A DNA stretch of 46,220 nt from an uncultured Gammaproteobacteria bacterium (GCA_938034705.1 CALHMG010000225.1:1-46220); one strand, 5' to 3'. Shown: positions 1-11,116, numbered from the stretch's first letter. Program-made: numbers and translations. Notes: generated by a model not told the origin, from the sequence alone.

Positions 1-1472
1 AGTGTCTCGCCACAAACGGGGACTATGAATTTGGTCTGATCGGACGTCGCCTCATCGAGGTGATCGAGAATTGCGAAGTCGAATTCGGCATCCAGACCTG
101 CGGTCGCAAACTGCCCCCGCGCCCTGTCGTCCTTGAACACGTGATCCTTTTCTTCAACCAGCCACGGTACGACAACGTGTGCAATAGCCTGATCATCAGT
201 GTCGATGACGGGGCGGTAATTCAGCTTCAGCGAACCATCACTCAGCTTGCCCAGAAGCTGCTGTCGAACGGTTGTTGGCAAAAGCGTCGCCGTATCGCCA
301 ACGTTCTGCACAACATATCGCGCTGACTCGCCGGCATCTGAGCTTCGGCCCGCTTTCGCCAATGCACCTTCCGCGGCCTCAAGCATCTGGGCGCGGCCCG
401 CTGCGGTTTCGAAAGTTGCGGCGCCTATTCTTATCGAGGCCGTATCTATAAAGCTGTCGTCAATCATGCTGACGACACGATCGAGCAAGGGCGGTAAGTG
501 GTTTGCCGGAAAACGCGAATGTCCGAACGCGAACAAACCGCCGTCGAGACGTCCAACCCAGAAACCCGGGCTTGATGAACAGGCACCGCGGAGAGTGGCG
601 CCCAGATTCGATACATACTGCTCGGAGGACTCGATGCCTGTCTGTCGGGAACGTTCTTCAAGACCGTCGGCGCGCATCAGCGCCACAAACCCGGGGGCTT
701 CCATATCTGCCAGTCGGGTGTGAGCGCCGTAGCGATTCAAAAGCCCTGTAACGTGATCGGTCTCTCGTTCAGTCTCCAGTATCCCGACTGTCTCGCGCCA
801 CTCGTTGTGCAATTGCCCAACATGCCAGGACGCCCGGTTCGTGTCATTGAGCACACCGCCCACATCGCCGGGTGCATTGGTGAGCAGCTGCTGGTTGTCC
901 GTGTAGGCCCCGTCGACAATGCCCGTCGCAACTTTGCGTGCGTGACCCAACGGGCGCAACCCTGTGCGCAACAGCAGCGAGAGCAGCGCACACAGACACA
1001 GTCCAACGACCGCGAACATCCAGCTCAACTTGAGCGCAAATCCCCAGACCCGTCGACTGGCTCGCTCGGAACGCAACACCACTTCGACCACATGTTCGCC
1101 GGCCCCGGCTGCAACCGGAACTCTTCCGGTAAATTCGGGAAAGCGCAACACCGAGGCGAACCAGTCGGGCACACCACTGGTTTTTTCGGCCGAGACTCGC
1201 TCAACAAGCGCCTTGCCATCAGCCCCGAGCAGGAGCATGGCAAGGTGACGTTTCTCGTCGTAAACGTGATCGATATTGCTTCGCGCAAGCGACTCATCAA
1301 GCTTAGCCACAGCGGGAACCAGTGACATAGCCACCGACTGCGCGGTCAGATTAACCTCACCCTGCAGTTCTGCGATCTGGGATTTTCGCAGTGCATCGAT
1401 ACCGAAGACCAGTGACCCTGCGTATAGCAGGATCACAAATAATGCGGTGGTAACCACCAAACGCCGAGTCAT
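1..1472 (-). CDS. lapD: LapD-like c-di-GMP receptor, HAMP-GGDEF-EAL protein (3' end cut by window edge)
   Basis: The first 490 codons are visible and the gene runs off the left edge. An N-terminal membrane segment (about residues 5-25) is followed by a periplasmic region to about 145, which contains a VPDWF motif like that of LapD, a second membrane segment (about 146-169) and a HAMP-like linker. A GGDEF domain starts at TDHVTGLLNRYG (238-249), but its signature is GRLDGGLFAFG (307-317), so the catalytic motif is lost. An EAL-like domain begins near 400, and where E-A-L is expected it reads HVVVPWL (432-438). Known LapD proteins bind c-di-GMP in degenerate domains and control the periplasmic protease LapG and adhesin retention. 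The ATG at 1472 has AAGGAAG just upstream. It follows serS by 37 bp, probably in the same operon. The partner genes lapG and lapA are not in the window, so the exact role is inferred. Confidence 0.75.
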   Translation of the reverse strand, partial: MTRRLVVTTALFVILLYAGSLVFGIDALRKSQIAELQGEVNLTAQSVAMSLVPAVAKLDESLARSNIDHVYDEKRHLAMLLLGADGKALVERVSAEKTSGVPDWFASVLRFPEFTGRVPVAAGAGEHVVEVVLRSERASRRVWGFALKLSWMFAVVGLCLCALLSLLLRTGLRPLGHARKVATGIVDGAYTDNQQLLTNAPGDVGGVLNDTNRASWHVGQLHNEWRETVGILETERETDHVTGLLNRYGAHTRLADMEAPGFVALMRADGLEERSRQTGIESSEQYVSNLGATLRGACSSSPGFWVGRLDGGLFAFGHSRFPANHLPPLLDRVVSMIDDSFIDTASIRIGAATFETAAGRAQMLEAAEGALAKAGRSSDAGESARYVVQNVGDTATLLPTTVRQQLLGKLSDGSLKLNYRPVIDTDDQAIAHVVVPWLVEEKDHVFKDDRARGQFATAGLDAEFDFAILDHLDEATSDQTKFIVPVCGET

Positions 1473-1509
1473 TGGGCTTCCTTTCCCGAGTCCAAGCGAA
1501 AACTGTCAA

Positions 1510-2790
1510 TCACGCGAGTTCAATGCGTTCCGTACCACCCATGTACGGCCGAAGCGCGTCCGGTATCACGACACTGCCATCAGCCTGTTGATAGTTCTCG
1601 ATTACAGCCAGCATTGCACGTCCGACCGCGACACCCGACCCGTTGAGCGTGTGAACCAGTTCGGGTCTCGATGCATCCGGGTTGCGCCATCTCGCCTGCA
1701 TTCGGCGCGCCTGAAAGTCTTCGCAGTTGCTGCACGAGGAAATCTCTCTGTAGGTCTGCTGACCCGGTACCCAGACTTCGATGTCAAACGTCTTGGCGGC
1801 GGAAAATCCGATGTCGCCAGTACAGAGCACAACGGTTCGATAAGGCAGTTCGAGTCTCTGCAGAACCGCCTCGGCATGGGAGGTCAGCTCATCGAGCGCG
1901 TCGTAGGAATCTTCGGGTCGTACGATCTGGACGAGTTCGACCTTTTCAAACTGGTGCTGACGAAGGATGCCGCGCGTGTCCTTGCCATAAGAACCCGCCT
2001 CGCGTCTGAAGCACGGGGAATGACACGCAAACTTGAGCGGTAACTCGTCGGCTTCGAGAATCGAGTCTGCAACCAGATTCGTCACCGGCACTTCGGCGGT
2101 TGGAATCAGAAAGTAGTCGGACTCGGTATCGGCATGAAACTGATCGTCTTCAAACTTTGGTAGCTGTCCGGTGCCGTAAAGGCTGTTTCGATTAACCAGA
2201 AAAGGCACATAGACTTCCGTGTAGCCATGATCTGTCACGTGCATGTCGAGCATGAACTGGGCCAGCGCGCGATGCAGACGGCTCATGGCCCCTTTGAGAA
2301 CCACAAATCGCGACCCCGTCAGGTTACTGGCTGCCTCAAAGTCGAGTAGACCGAGCTGCTCGCCAATGTCGACATGATCGCGAGGCTCGAAACCCAGATC
2401 CCGCGGCTCAGACCAGCGCCGCACTTCGACATTGTCTTCTTCGTCTTTGCCCGCGGGCACACTTTCGTGTGTGAGATTTGGGATGCCGACATAAATATCC
2501 TGGAGCTCGTCCTGAACATCTTTGAGGCCCGCCTCTGCATCCTTGAGACGCTCACCCAGATTGCCGACTTCGGCAACCAGCTCGGTAATGTCCTCACCTC
2601 GACCTTTGGCCTTGCCGATCTCTTTTGATCGCGTGTTGCGCTCGTTCTGCAGGTTCTGCGTCTGTTCCTGTATCTCTCGACGCTTTTCTTCGAGCGACGC
2701 AAACGCGGGGACATCAAGCTCATAACCCTGTGCTTTGAGTGCAGCCGCAATCGCCTCGGTGTCGCGGCGCAGTACCTGAGGATCCAACAT
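1510..2790 (-). CDS. serS: Seryl-tRNA synthetase
   Basis: This cytoplasmic class II enzyme charges tRNA-Ser, and also tRNA-Sec where present, with serine. The 426-residue length is typical. The N-terminal helical arm that grips the tRNA long variable arm spans about residues 30-100 and is rich in Glu, Lys, Arg and Gln. Motif 2 is visible as [14 protein letters not shown] (261-274). Motif 3 lies in the segment [19 protein letters not shown] (383-401). The ATG at 2790 has an AGGGA ribosome site 8 bases upstream. It follows crcB by 97 bp in the ftsK-lolA-rarA-crcB-serS run, a conserved gammaproteobacterial order for ftsK to serS. Confidence 0.97.
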   Translation of the reverse strand: MLDPQVLRRDTEAIAAALKAQGYELDVPAFASLEEKRREIQEQTQNLQNERNTRSKEIGKAKGRGEDITELVAEVGNLGERLKDAEAGLKDVQDELQDIYVGIPNLTHESVPAGKDEEDNVEVRRWSEPRDLGFEPRDHVDIGEQLGLLDFEAASNLTGSRFVVLKGAMSRLHRALAQFMLDMHVTDHGYTEVYVPFLVNRNSLYGTGQLPKFEDDQFHADTESDYFLIPTAEVPVTNLVADSILEADELPLKFACHSPCFRREAGSYGKDTRGILRQHQFEKVELVQIVRPEDSYDALDELTSHAEAVLQRLELPYRTVVLCTGDIGFSAAKTFDIEVWVPGQQTYREISSCSNCEDFQARRMQARWRNPDASRPELVHTLNGSGVAVGRAMLAVIENYQQADGSVVIPDALRPYMGGTERIELA

Positions 2791-2887
2791 CGAAAGTCCC
2801 TTTTACTCTAGTAGTTAGTGAGATGCGGTGGTCCCGTATCGCCTGCCTGCACCCGGACGGCCTGTACCCGGGCCCGGTGCTTCAGCC

Positions 2888-3274
2888 TCATGCAGTTCCC
2901 TGCCAGACTGTTCTGGCGCAGAGTATACCGAGGGCGGACGCGGCAATACACACCACAACACTGAGTACGATATTCAGAGCTGCCCTGGTGAGCTCACCCG
3001 TTTGAAGAAGCTGAAGTGTCTGGATCGAAAACGTTGAAAAAGTCGTCAGACTGCCAAGGAACCCGACAACCACGAGATCCCGGGTCATAGAGCCGTCAGT
3101 TTTTGACGCTAACCAGACAAACGCCGCGCCGATCAAAAACGACCCCAGGACGTTTACGGCCAGAGTCCCGTACGGGAAGCCGCGACCCATCATTGAGTCG
3201 ACGGCTCCAGCGAGTAAAAACCTTGAGACAGCGCCGAGCGCCCCACCGAGGGCAATAATCAGCAGCTGCATCAC
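2888..3274 (-). CDS. crcB: Fluoride ion channel CrcB/Fluc
   Basis: This is a small four-helix inner-membrane protein of 128 residues, the usual length for Fluc channels, which work as antiparallel dimers exporting fluoride. Recognisable motifs are GGALGAVSR near the N-terminus (10-18), the conserved Asn in the second helix (LAVNVLGSFLIG, 38-49) and GFLGSLTTFSTF (71-82), which carries the Phe-box residues lining the fluoride path. Its ATG overlaps the rarA stop codon, so the two are probably translationally coupled. I see no fluoride riboswitch, and the gene lies inside an operon rather than behind its own leader. Confidence 0.93.
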   Translation of the reverse strand: MMQLLIIALGGALGAVSRFLLAGAVDSMMGRGFPYGTLAVNVLGSFLIGAAFVWLASKTDGSMTRDLVVVGFLGSLTTFSTFSIQTLQLLQTGELTRAALNIVLSVVVCIAASALGILCARTVWQGTA

Positions 3275-4545
3275 TTTGAGCTGTCTCGAAGACGCGCCAG
3301 TTTTTCAGCGATCTTGATTTCAAGCCCGCGGTTAACGGGGTTGTAGTAGCGTTTTTCACCCAGATTCTCAGGAAAATAGGTCTGGCCTGAGGCAAAGCCG
3401 TCGCGCTCATCGTGGTCATAGCGATAGCCCTTCCCGGCGCCAATCTCTTTCATCAGCCCGGTCGGCGCGTTGCGGATATGCATGGGAACCTCGGCATCCG
3501 GGGAGCGCCGCGCGTCTTCCTGGGCGGCGCCCCACGCGGCATACACCGCGTTGCTCTTGGCGGCGCTGGCAAGAAAGACCACGGCCTGGCCAATCGCAAG
3601 ATCGCCTTCAGGGGAGCCGAGCCGGTCGAACGCATTCCACGCATCTATTGTGATCGCAAGGGCCCTCGGGTCGGCGTTGCCGATATCCTCACTGGCAACG
3701 CGCACCAGCCGACGCATCAGATAGTGTGGATCACAGCCACCTTCAAGCATTCTGTTGCACCAGTACAAAGCCGCATCAGGATTGGAGCCGCGGATGGATT
3801 TATGCAGCGCCGATATCTGGTCGTAAAAGACATCACCACCTTTGTCGAAGCTCGCGATTCGCTGACCCGCAACTTCCCTGATCGCCTCAACGTCGAGTGT
3901 CGAGCCGTCTTCAACGAGATCCGAAGCGACTTCAAGCATCGACAGCGCTCGACGTGCGTCGCCACCGCAGACCTCACTCAGGAATTCACACGCATCATCC
4001 GCCAGTTTCAGACCGCGTGAGCCGAGGCCACGCTCGTCGTCGGTCAGCGCGTCATGCAGAATCTGGTTAACCGCATCTTTCTCAAGTGACTTGAGCACAT
4101 AAACCCGAAGCCTCGACAGCAGCGCGCGGTTAAGCTCGAAAGAAGGGTTTTCGGTGGTTGCTCCGATAAAACTGATGGTGCCGTCTTCGATGTGCGGCAA
4201 AAATGCGTCCTGCTGGGATTTATTAAAGCGGTGAACCTCGTCGACAAAAAGCACCGTGGCGCGTCCGCTGCCCTGGGCAAGTTTGGCCTCTTCGACGACC
4301 TGACGGATATCTTTAACGCCGCTCGTCACCGCCGACAGTGTGCTGAAGCGCGCGTCGACGTAGCCGGCGACGAGTCTTGCGAGGGTCGTTTTGCCGGTGC
4401 CGGGCGGACCCCACAACACCATTGAATGAACAGAGCCGGACTCGAGCGCTTTGCGTAGCGGCTTGTCCGGCCCGACGATGTGCGCCTGACCAATGTATTC
4501 ATCGATCGTTCGCGGCCGCATCCGGTCCGCGAGCGGCGCGTGCAT
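3271..4545 (-). CDS. rarA: Replication-associated recombination protein A (AAA+ ATPase)
   Basis: RarA (MgsA) is a clamp-loader-related AAA+ ATPase that acts at stalled replication forks and single-stranded DNA gaps. The 424-residue protein has Walker A GPPGTGKT (46-53), Walker B LFVDEVHRF (99-107) and a GATTEN sensor-1 segment (128-133). The C-terminal tetramerisation region contains a PVNRGLE stretch near the end, as in homologues. The ATG at 4545 overlaps the lolA stop codon, and the 3' end overlaps crcB by four bases. The lolA-rarA-serS order is widespread in gammaproteobacteria. Confidence 0.95.
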   Translation of the reverse strand: MHAPLADRMRPRTIDEYIGQAHIVGPDKPLRKALESGSVHSMVLWGPPGTGKTTLARLVAGYVDARFSTLSAVTSGVKDIRQVVEEAKLAQGSGRATVLFVDEVHRFNKSQQDAFLPHIEDGTISFIGATTENPSFELNRALLSRLRVYVLKSLEKDAVNQILHDALTDDERGLGSRGLKLADDACEFLSEVCGGDARRALSMLEVASDLVEDGSTLDVEAIREVAGQRIASFDKGGDVFYDQISALHKSIRGSNPDAALYWCNRMLEGGCDPHYLMRRLVRVASEDIGNADPRALAITIDAWNAFDRLGSPEGDLAIGQAVVFLASAAKSNAVYAAWGAAQEDARRSPDAEVPMHIRNAPTGLMKEIGAGKGYRYDHDERDGFASGQTYFPENLGEKRYYNPVNRGLEIKIAEKLARLRDSSK

Positions 4546-5198
4546 CAGCCGCCCTCGTTAATCACATCGACGCCGGCAGGCGGATCGAATTCAAACGTAT
4601 CGCCACCCACTGACGGATTTTCTACCGCCCCGCTCAGGGTGATTCGCGTGGTCTGCCCCAGGCCGTCGACCATCTCCATGACCTTGATTGCGCTGTTTTC
4701 AAAGCCAATACGGATGTCGGCGAAGTGGGCTTCGTCATAGGTTGGCTTGAGCCCTACCCAGCTCAGCGTGCCCTGGGTACCGAGATCACGGATCTCGTGG
4801 TTGTTCGATATATCGTCCTTGCCGGCGAGCAATATGGCAGGGGTGCGGCCAACGGCTTCTGTCAGCTCGCGAATGGTGACCTGTTCGAGATCAAGATCGT
4901 AAAGCCAGACCTTTGCGCCGTTGCTGACGATCTGCTGCTGCACTGGAGGTGCGTAGTTCCAGCGAAATTTGCCCGGCCGCGAAATCCACATCTCGCCGCC
5001 GCTTTCTTCGACAATATTCAGTGTCTCGTCGAGCACGACCTGATCGAAGCGCGCCATGTACGTTTTTACATCGCTGAAAAAGCGCTTCAGGCTGTCCGTA
5101 CCTGACTGGGCGGCCGCCGGCTGGGACGCCGCAACGAGCATTGCCGCGCTCAACACGGCTGTCCTGATTAGTGTGTTCAAGATATTCCGATCATCCAT
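4545..5198 (-). CDS. lolA: Outer-membrane lipoprotein carrier protein LolA
   Basis: LolA shuttles lipoproteins across the periplasm from LolCDE to LolB. From the ATG at 5198 the protein has 217 residues and begins with a signal peptide: a short polar start, a hydrophobic core (about 10-25) and a QPAAAQ cleavage region. The mature part starts LKRFFSDVKTYMARFDQ and carries FRWNYAPP and LAGKDD segments typical of the fold. A longer reading reaching 5297 overlaps the end of ftsK and lacks a sensible signal peptide start. A GTG at 5219 is the main alternative start. The stop codon overlaps the rarA ATG. Confidence 0.92.
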   Translation of the reverse strand: MDDRNILNTLIRTAVLSAAMLVAASQPAAAQSGTDSLKRFFSDVKTYMARFDQVVLDETLNIVEESGGEMWISRPGKFRWNYAPPVQQQIVSNGAKVWLYDLDLEQVTIRELTEAVGRTPAILLAGKDDISNNHEIRDLGTQGTLSWVGLKPTYDEAHFADIRIGFENSAIKVMEMVDGLGQTTRITLSGAVENPSVGGDTFEFDPPAGVDVINEGG

Positions 5199-5232
5199 TA
5201 TCTTCAGAATTTTAGTCACGTCAGCACCCCGT

Positions 5233-7653
5233 TTACTGTTCTGGCGGAGGCGGTGCAAGAACTTCCCGCTTACCGTTTGACTCAAGCGGTCCGACAACGC
5301 CAGACGCTTCCATTGATTCGATAAGTCGGGCGGCTCGGTTGTAACCGACCCGCAGGCGACGCTGTACCGCAGAGATTGAGGCGCGTCGGGTCTCGGTCAC
5401 AAAGGCCAAAGCCTGATCATAAAGAGGATCTTCTTCGCCGCTCGTGTCCGGATCCCCGGGCGCGAGTCCGTTTTCGGGTGTACCGGCGAGCACCGAAGGC
5501 TCGTACTCGGGCGTGCCGGATTCTTTGAGGAAATCTGTCACGCGAATGACCTCCTCGTCCGTCACAAATGCGCCATGCACGCGAATCGGCAGAGCCGTGC
5601 CCGGCGGCATGAACAGCATGTCGCCCATGCCGAGCAGCTGTTCGGCGCCCATCTGATCGAGGATCGTGCGCGAGTCGGCGCGCGAGTGCACCTGAAACGC
5701 GATACGCGTTGGAATGTTGGCCTTGAGCAAACCGGTAATGACGTCGACGGAAGGACGCTGTGTCGCAAGCACAAGATGAATGCCGGCCGCGCGCGCCCTC
5801 TGGGCGATGCGCGTAATCAGTTCTTCGACCTTCTTGCCCTCGACCATCATGAGATCGGCGAGCTCGTCGATGATCACGACAATAAACGGATAGGCCTGCA
5901 GATCTCGAGGCGGTTCGCCTTCAGGGACCAGCGGATCGGTAATCGGCTTTTCAGACTCGATCGCCATGGACACCTTGCGGTTATAACCCGCGATGTTGCG
6001 TACGCCGAGGGCCGCCATGGTCTTGTAGCGACGCTCCATCTCGACAATGCACCAGCGAAGCGCGTTGGACGCTTCCTTCATATCGGTGACGACCGGCGCC
6101 AGCAGGTGCGGGATGCCCTCGTACACGGACAGCTCGAGCATTTTGGGGTCGATCATGATCAACCGAATCTGCTCGGGCGTTGACTTGTACAGCATGCTCA
6201 GCGTCAGCGCGTTGATGCACACAGACTTACCCGCGCCAGTGGTACCAGCAATGAGCATGTGCGGCATCTTGCAAAGATCAGCGATCACCGGCTCGCCGGC
6301 GATGTCCTTGCCGAGCATCAGCGCAAGCGGGGTTGAGGTGTCTTCGTAAGCTTTGCTCGACAGACCTTCGACCAGAGAAACCACTTCGCGGTTTTCATTC
6401 GGAATTTCGAGACCTATGAGCGTCTTGCCGGGAATGTTCTCAACGATACGAACACTGACCAGCGACATCGAGCGCGCAAGATCGCGCTGAAGGTTGACAA
6501 GCTGACTGGACTTCACGCCCGGCGCGGTTTCGATTTCAAAGCGTGTGATGACGGGGCCCGGGTGAACCTCTTTGACCTCAACCTCGATATTGAAGTCGCT
6601 CAGCTTCTTTTCGATCAGGCGCGACATCGTCTCCAGTGTTTCGGTTGAGTAGCCACTTTCCTGATCGCTTGGCTTGTCGAGCAGCGACAGCGCCGGAAGA
6701 CTGCCGGTCGGCGTGCGCTCCGGGAACAGCGATGCCTGCTGTTCGCGCTGAACCCGTTCACTGATTTTCGGCTTGTCGACTTTCGGCTCGATCTTTGGCG
6801 GATCACGGTCGGCGATTTTGCGACGCTGTTCGATGACCTGCTCCTGACGCACCTTGCGCGCACGCAGCCCGATCAGTTTGTCAGACACCGTCTGGCTTCG
6901 GCTCACGACCCAGGAGCAGCTGTTGCATATCGCTGCGCCGATCGTGTCCATGAGCGTCAGCCACGAAAACTGAACAAACCATGTGAGACCGGTGATAAAC
7001 GCCGCCAGCAGAATCAGCGTGCCGCCGACAGCGCCAAACTGCCCGGCGAGGCCGGCGCCTGCCAGCGTGCCGAGACCGCCGCCTGCCCCAAACGGGAGAC
7101 CCGAAGTCGCGCCCGCGAAATGAAGATTTTCCAGACCGCAGCCACCAATCATGGTGAGGACGAACCCGCCCAGACTGAGAAGCTTGCGCGACATGCCCGG
7201 GGACTGCGCCACGCGTCCGTTCTTGAACAGGCGCCATGCGGCCACGGCGATCAGGACCGGAAACAGGTAAGCCATGAAACCGAATCCGGACAGCATTGAG
7301 TCTGCGAGCTGTGCGCCAAATCGCCCACCGAGATTCGTGATCTCGTCAGGACTGTTGGTATTGGTCAGGCCCGGGTCGTGGCGCGACCAGGTCAACAGGG
7401 CGAGAAACAGATACAGCGCCAGCATGCCGAGAACGACGAGCATGGTTTCGCGCCACAGCGGCACAAATCGGGCCGGCATGGCGTCGGACCCGGTCGCTGC
7501 ATTTTTACGCGATGTCTTCTTCTTGCCGGCCGCCGTCTTGCTCTTTTTTGCGGCACCCCGGGTGCCCGATTTCTTGCGACGCTTGGATTTGCCGCGTGCG
7601 GCCTTGTCGTCTTCCTCGACCGGAAAGTCGTCGGCGACGTCCGAGAACTGCAT
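5233..7653 (-). CDS. ftsK: DNA translocase FtsK
   Basis: FtsK is the septal DNA pump that resolves chromosome dimers and aligns XerCD at dif. From the ATG at 7653 it has 806 residues: a basic Lys/Arg-rich cytoplasmic stretch (about 20-55), several membrane helices (about 70-240), a short linker (about 265-345) and the RecA-like motor with Walker A GTTGAGKS (470-477) and Walker [11 protein letters not shown] (592-601). The DNA-reading gamma winged helix ends the protein (about 740-800). The linker is much shorter than in E. coli. An in-frame TTG at 7812 would add 53 residues, but a candidate -10 box lies downstream of it. A GAGGG ribosome site precedes the chosen ATG. Confidence 0.95.
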   Translation of the reverse strand: MQFSDVADDFPVEEDDKAARGKSKRRKKSGTRGAAKKSKTAAGKKKTSRKNAATGSDAMPARFVPLWRETMLVVLGMLALYLFLALLTWSRHDPGLTNTNSPDEITNLGGRFGAQLADSMLSGFGFMAYLFPVLIAVAAWRLFKNGRVAQSPGMSRKLLSLGGFVLTMIGGCGLENLHFAGATSGLPFGAGGGLGTLAGAGLAGQFGAVGGTLILLAAFITGLTWFVQFSWLTLMDTIGAAICNSCSWVVSRSQTVSDKLIGLRARKVRQEQVIEQRRKIADRDPPKIEPKVDKPKISERVQREQQASLFPERTPTGSLPALSLLDKPSDQESGYSTETLETMSRLIEKKLSDFNIEVEVKEVHPGPVITRFEIETAPGVKSSQLVNLQRDLARSMSLVSVRIVENIPGKTLIGLEIPNENREVVSLVEGLSSKAYEDTSTPLALMLGKDIAGEPVIADLCKMPHMLIAGTTGAGKSVCINALTLSMLYKSTPEQIRLIMIDPKMLELSVYEGIPHLLAPVVTDMKEASNALRWCIVEMERRYKTMAALGVRNIAGYNRKVSMAIESEKPITDPLVPEGEPPRDLQAYPFIVVIIDELADLMMVEGKKVEELITRIAQRARAAGIHLVLATQRPSVDVITGLLKANIPTRIAFQVHSRADSRTILDQMGAEQLLGMGDMLFMPPGTALPIRVHGAFVTDEEVIRVTDFLKESGTPEYEPSVLAGTPENGLAPGDPDTSGEEDPLYDQALAFVTETRRASISAVQRRLRVGYNRAARLIESMEASGVVGPLESNGKREVLAPPPPEQ

Positions 7654-7659
7654 ATCGCT

Positions 7660-7680
7660 GCCCTCGAGCCCTTCGAGGGC
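7660..7680 (-). repeat. Perfect 8-bp inverted repeat over the candidate ftsK ribosome site
   Basis: The arms GCCCTCGA and TCGAGGGC are exact complements separated by five bases. In the ftsK transcript the second arm contains the GAGGG that would serve the ATG at 7653, seven bases further on. If translation starts there, the hairpin could hide the ribosome site. If translation starts upstream, the repeat simply encodes part of an acidic ALEGLEG stretch. Confidence 0.5.
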
Positions 7681-7786
7681 GATATCACCCAGATCCGACG
7701 CTTTGGTATCGGATCGATTGAGAGTCGGCGTAACTCGTGGCGCCTGTGGCAAATGCTTAATTCTTACGGTGATTCTCGTTCGGTCG

Positions 7787-7792
7787 ATTGTA
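7787..7792 (-). promoter_or_regulatory. Candidate -10 box (TACAAT) for ftsK
   Basis: On the minus strand TACAAT sits about 135 bases ahead of the ATG at 7653. I see no convincing -35 hexamer at 16-18 bases. If used, transcription would begin near 7780, which would rule out the TTG start at 7812. Confidence 0.3.
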
Positions 7793-9097
<1,305 letters not shown>

Positions 9098-9131
9098 GTC
9101 GTGCCGGAACGTTTGGGAACATGCTGCAATC

Positions 9132-9674
9132 ATGTCGAAGAAAAAAGACAGTGGCGAAGATGCCGAGGCCAGCTTTGAGGCGCTGATTGGTGACGTCAAA
9201 CGCATCGTTACCGATCGCGTCAAAGACGACACACCGAGACCGCCGCCGGTGCCGAGTCAGCGACTTAAGGACGAGCGGCAGGCGCTTGAGGAAAGCCGCC
9301 TGCCAACAGATCCCGTTGATGAGGAACTTGAAGCGGGCGAAGCGCTCAACTGGTGTCGCACGGGACTCAACCACGACCTGAAGCGACTCAAGCGAGGCGA
9401 CTTTGCGGTCGAGGGCTCACTCGATCTGCACGGAATGACCAGCGCAGAGGCCAAATCAGCGCTCGTTCGCTTTCTCAATGACGCCCTCGCCGACCGGTGC
9501 CGATGCGTGCGCATCATTCATGGCAAAGGACGCGGCTCGCCGGGCAAGATCCCGGTCCTCAAGGGCAAAACTGCGAAGTGGCTGATGGCACGAGACGAGG
9601 TTCTTGCCTGCTGCTCCGCGCCGGTCCACGACGGCGGCTCCGGTGTCGCGTGGGTCCTGCTGAAGAACCGTTAG
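9132..9674 (+). CDS. Smr-domain protein (SmrA/SmrB-like)
   Basis: The 180-residue protein has a charged N-terminal half of low similarity and a C-terminal Smr domain, seen as LDLHG (97-101) and the loop HGKG (130-133), ending in WVLLKNR. Smr domains are nicking endonuclease folds. In E. coli SmrB cleaves mRNA between collided ribosomes, while the function of SmrA is less clear. The N-terminal part matches the extension found before the domain in small proteobacterial Smr proteins, but I cannot separate SmrA from SmrB by eye. It lies downstream of trxB, and its stop codon overlaps that of the convergent ispDF gene by two bases. Confidence 0.88.
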   Translation: MSKKKDSGEDAEASFEALIGDVKRIVTDRVKDDTPRPPPVPSQRLKDERQALEESRLPTDPVDEELEAGEALNWCRTGLNHDLKRLKRGDFAVEGSLDLHGMTSAEAKSALVRFLNDALADRCRCVRIIHGKGRGSPGKIPVLKGKTAKWLMARDEVLACCSAPVHDGGSGVAWVLLKNR

Positions 9675-10882
9675 CCCGGTGTTCCGGGCGAACGCCCAAT
9701 CATGGCTATCGCTTCGGCCGCTATGCCCTCGCGACGCCCGGTAAACCCCAGACCTTCCGTCGTTGTCGCTTTTACGTTCACCTGCTCCACGCTCACGCCA
9801 AGATCGTCGGCGATGTTCCGGGTCATTGCACGAACGTGAGGCGCAATCTTTGGGGCCTGGGCGATGATGGTGATGTCGACATTGCTCGCAGCCCAGCCGT
9901 TGCTGCGCAGCTTGGAGACAACGCTTCGCAGCAGCTCACGACTGTCCACACCTTCATACGCGGAATCAGTATCCGGAAAATGTCGTCCGATATCGCCGAG
10001 ACCGGCCGCACCGAGCAGCGCATCGCACAACGCATGGAGCGCAACGTCGGCGTCACTGTGACCCGCGAGGCCGCGGTCGTGTGGAATCTCCACGCCGCCG
10101 AGCACTAGACGCCGATCTTCGGCAAAGGCATGGACGTCAAAGCCCTTGCCGATTCGGTTCCTGGAACTTGAGTGCGCTTCGATCACCATTTCGGCCTCGG
10201 CCAGATCTTCGGGAGTGGTTATCTTGAAATTCTGTCTGGAGCACGCAACCATCGTCGCGCTGAAACCCGCTGTCGTCATCGCGGAAAGCTCGTCTGTTAT
10301 CTGCGCATCGTCTGCAGCTGACTGATCGAGCGCCGACGCCAGCTGACCCAGTCGAAATGCCTGGGGAGTTGCCGTACGCCACAGACCCGCGCGGGAGACG
10401 CTTCGTTCGACACGACCATCAGATGCGCTTGCCAGCGAATCTGCGAGCGGCCAGCCGAGGACTGCGCCGTCGGAATCAGTCTCGCCCAGTGCCTGCACCA
10501 GCTTTTCCAGATCCTGCAGCGTTACGAACGGCCGGGCCGCGTCGTGCACCAACACCCAGTCGTCGTCTGACGCATGAGCCTGCAGTGTCCGCAGGCCATG
10601 GCGCACGGTATCGGCTCGCGAGGCGCCACCGATATAGCTGCCTATGAATCGGGCACCGAATTTCGCCTGGGCGGCAACGGCAGCAAATCGTTCATCGTCG
10701 ACAGAGACCCCGGCGACAATGCCCTGAATCTGCGGCAGCGCGGCGAGCGCATTGATGCTGCGTACGATTACAGGGACACCACCCAGCTGCAGATACTGCT
10801 TTGGAATTTCGCTGCCCATCCGCCTGCCGGCGCCGGCGGCGGCAACCAGGCCCCACAGCCGTATATCCGACGAGTCACTCAC
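9671..10882 (-). CDS. ispDF: Bifunctional IspD/IspF (MEP isoprenoid pathway)
   Basis: One 403-residue chain joins two non-consecutive MEP-pathway enzymes. The IspD half (about 1-235) makes CDP-methylerythritol and shows [10 protein letters not shown] (14-23) with KQYL (28-31), and VHDAARPF (112-119). The IspF half (about 243-403) makes 2-C-methylerythritol 2,4-cyclodiphosphate and shows the zinc-site FDVHAF (248-253), GHSDADV with His283, and a C-terminal [11 protein letters not shown]. The start is a GTG at 10882 with GGAGG ten bases upstream. Separate ispD and ispF genes are usual in gammaproteobacteria, and the fusion is better known in alpha- and epsilonproteobacteria. There is no frame break between the halves. 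Confidence 0.95.
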   Translation of the reverse strand: MSDSSDIRLWGLVAAAGAGRRMGSEIPKQYLQLGGVPVIVRSINALAALPQIQGIVAGVSVDDERFAAVAAQAKFGARFIGSYIGGASRADTVRHGLRTLQAHASDDDWVLVHDAARPFVTLQDLEKLVQALGETDSDGAVLGWPLADSLASASDGRVERSVSRAGLWRTATPQAFRLGQLASALDQSAADDAQITDELSAMTTAGFSATMVACSRQNFKITTPEDLAEAEMVIEAHSSSRNRIGKGFDVHAFAEDRRLVLGGVEIPHDRGLAGHSDADVALHALCDALLGAAGLGDIGRHFPDTDSAYEGVDSRELLRSVVSKLRSNGWAASNVDITIIAQAPKIAPHVRAMTRNIADDLGVSVEQVNVKATTTEGLGFTGRREGIAAEAIAMIGRSPGTPG

Positions 10883-10925
10883 GGTCCATCCGCCTCCAGA
10901 TCAACCGGGCAGTCGATGCGCACTT

Positions 10926-10955
10926 TTGCTTGCGATCATCCGCTGCGGCTACAAT
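10926..10955 (+). promoter_or_regulatory. Candidate sigma-70 promoter for mfd
   Basis: TTGCTT and TACAAT are spaced by 18 bases on the plus strand. The -10 matches consensus at five of six positions and the -35 at three. Transcription would start near 10962 and run to the mfd ATG at 11195. Confidence 0.4.
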
Positions 10956-11094
10956 CCGCTGCGCCAGATACCCGTGGCTGCCGACATCGCGCGCAAAGCA
11001 CCTTTTGAGCGCAGACACGCAGTTGCCCGGAGACAGACCCGACGAAGTGTTGGCGTAATACATGCCTGAACTTTAGCGCAATCCCGAGCAGCAG

Positions 11095-11116
11095 GTGGAG
11101 TCATCACGTGATCCAC
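11095..11116. repeat. Interrupted palindrome in the mfd leader
   Basis: A perfect ten-base palindrome, ATCACGTGAT (11103-11112), is flanked by GTGG and CCAC, with four extra bases (AGTC) on the left. Without those bases it would be an 18-base perfect palindrome. It could be an operator for a dimeric regulator, but no regulator is identified. Confidence 0.35.

Noticed and set aside
1..1472. An active diguanylate cyclase or phosphodiesterase
   Set aside because: Both the GGDEF and the EAL signatures are degraded, so a receptor role fits better.
2855..2885. GC-rich palindromic bases between crcB and serS as a terminator
   Set aside because: The CCGGGCCCGG core pairs imperfectly with its surroundings and no T-run follows, and serS follows in the same operon.
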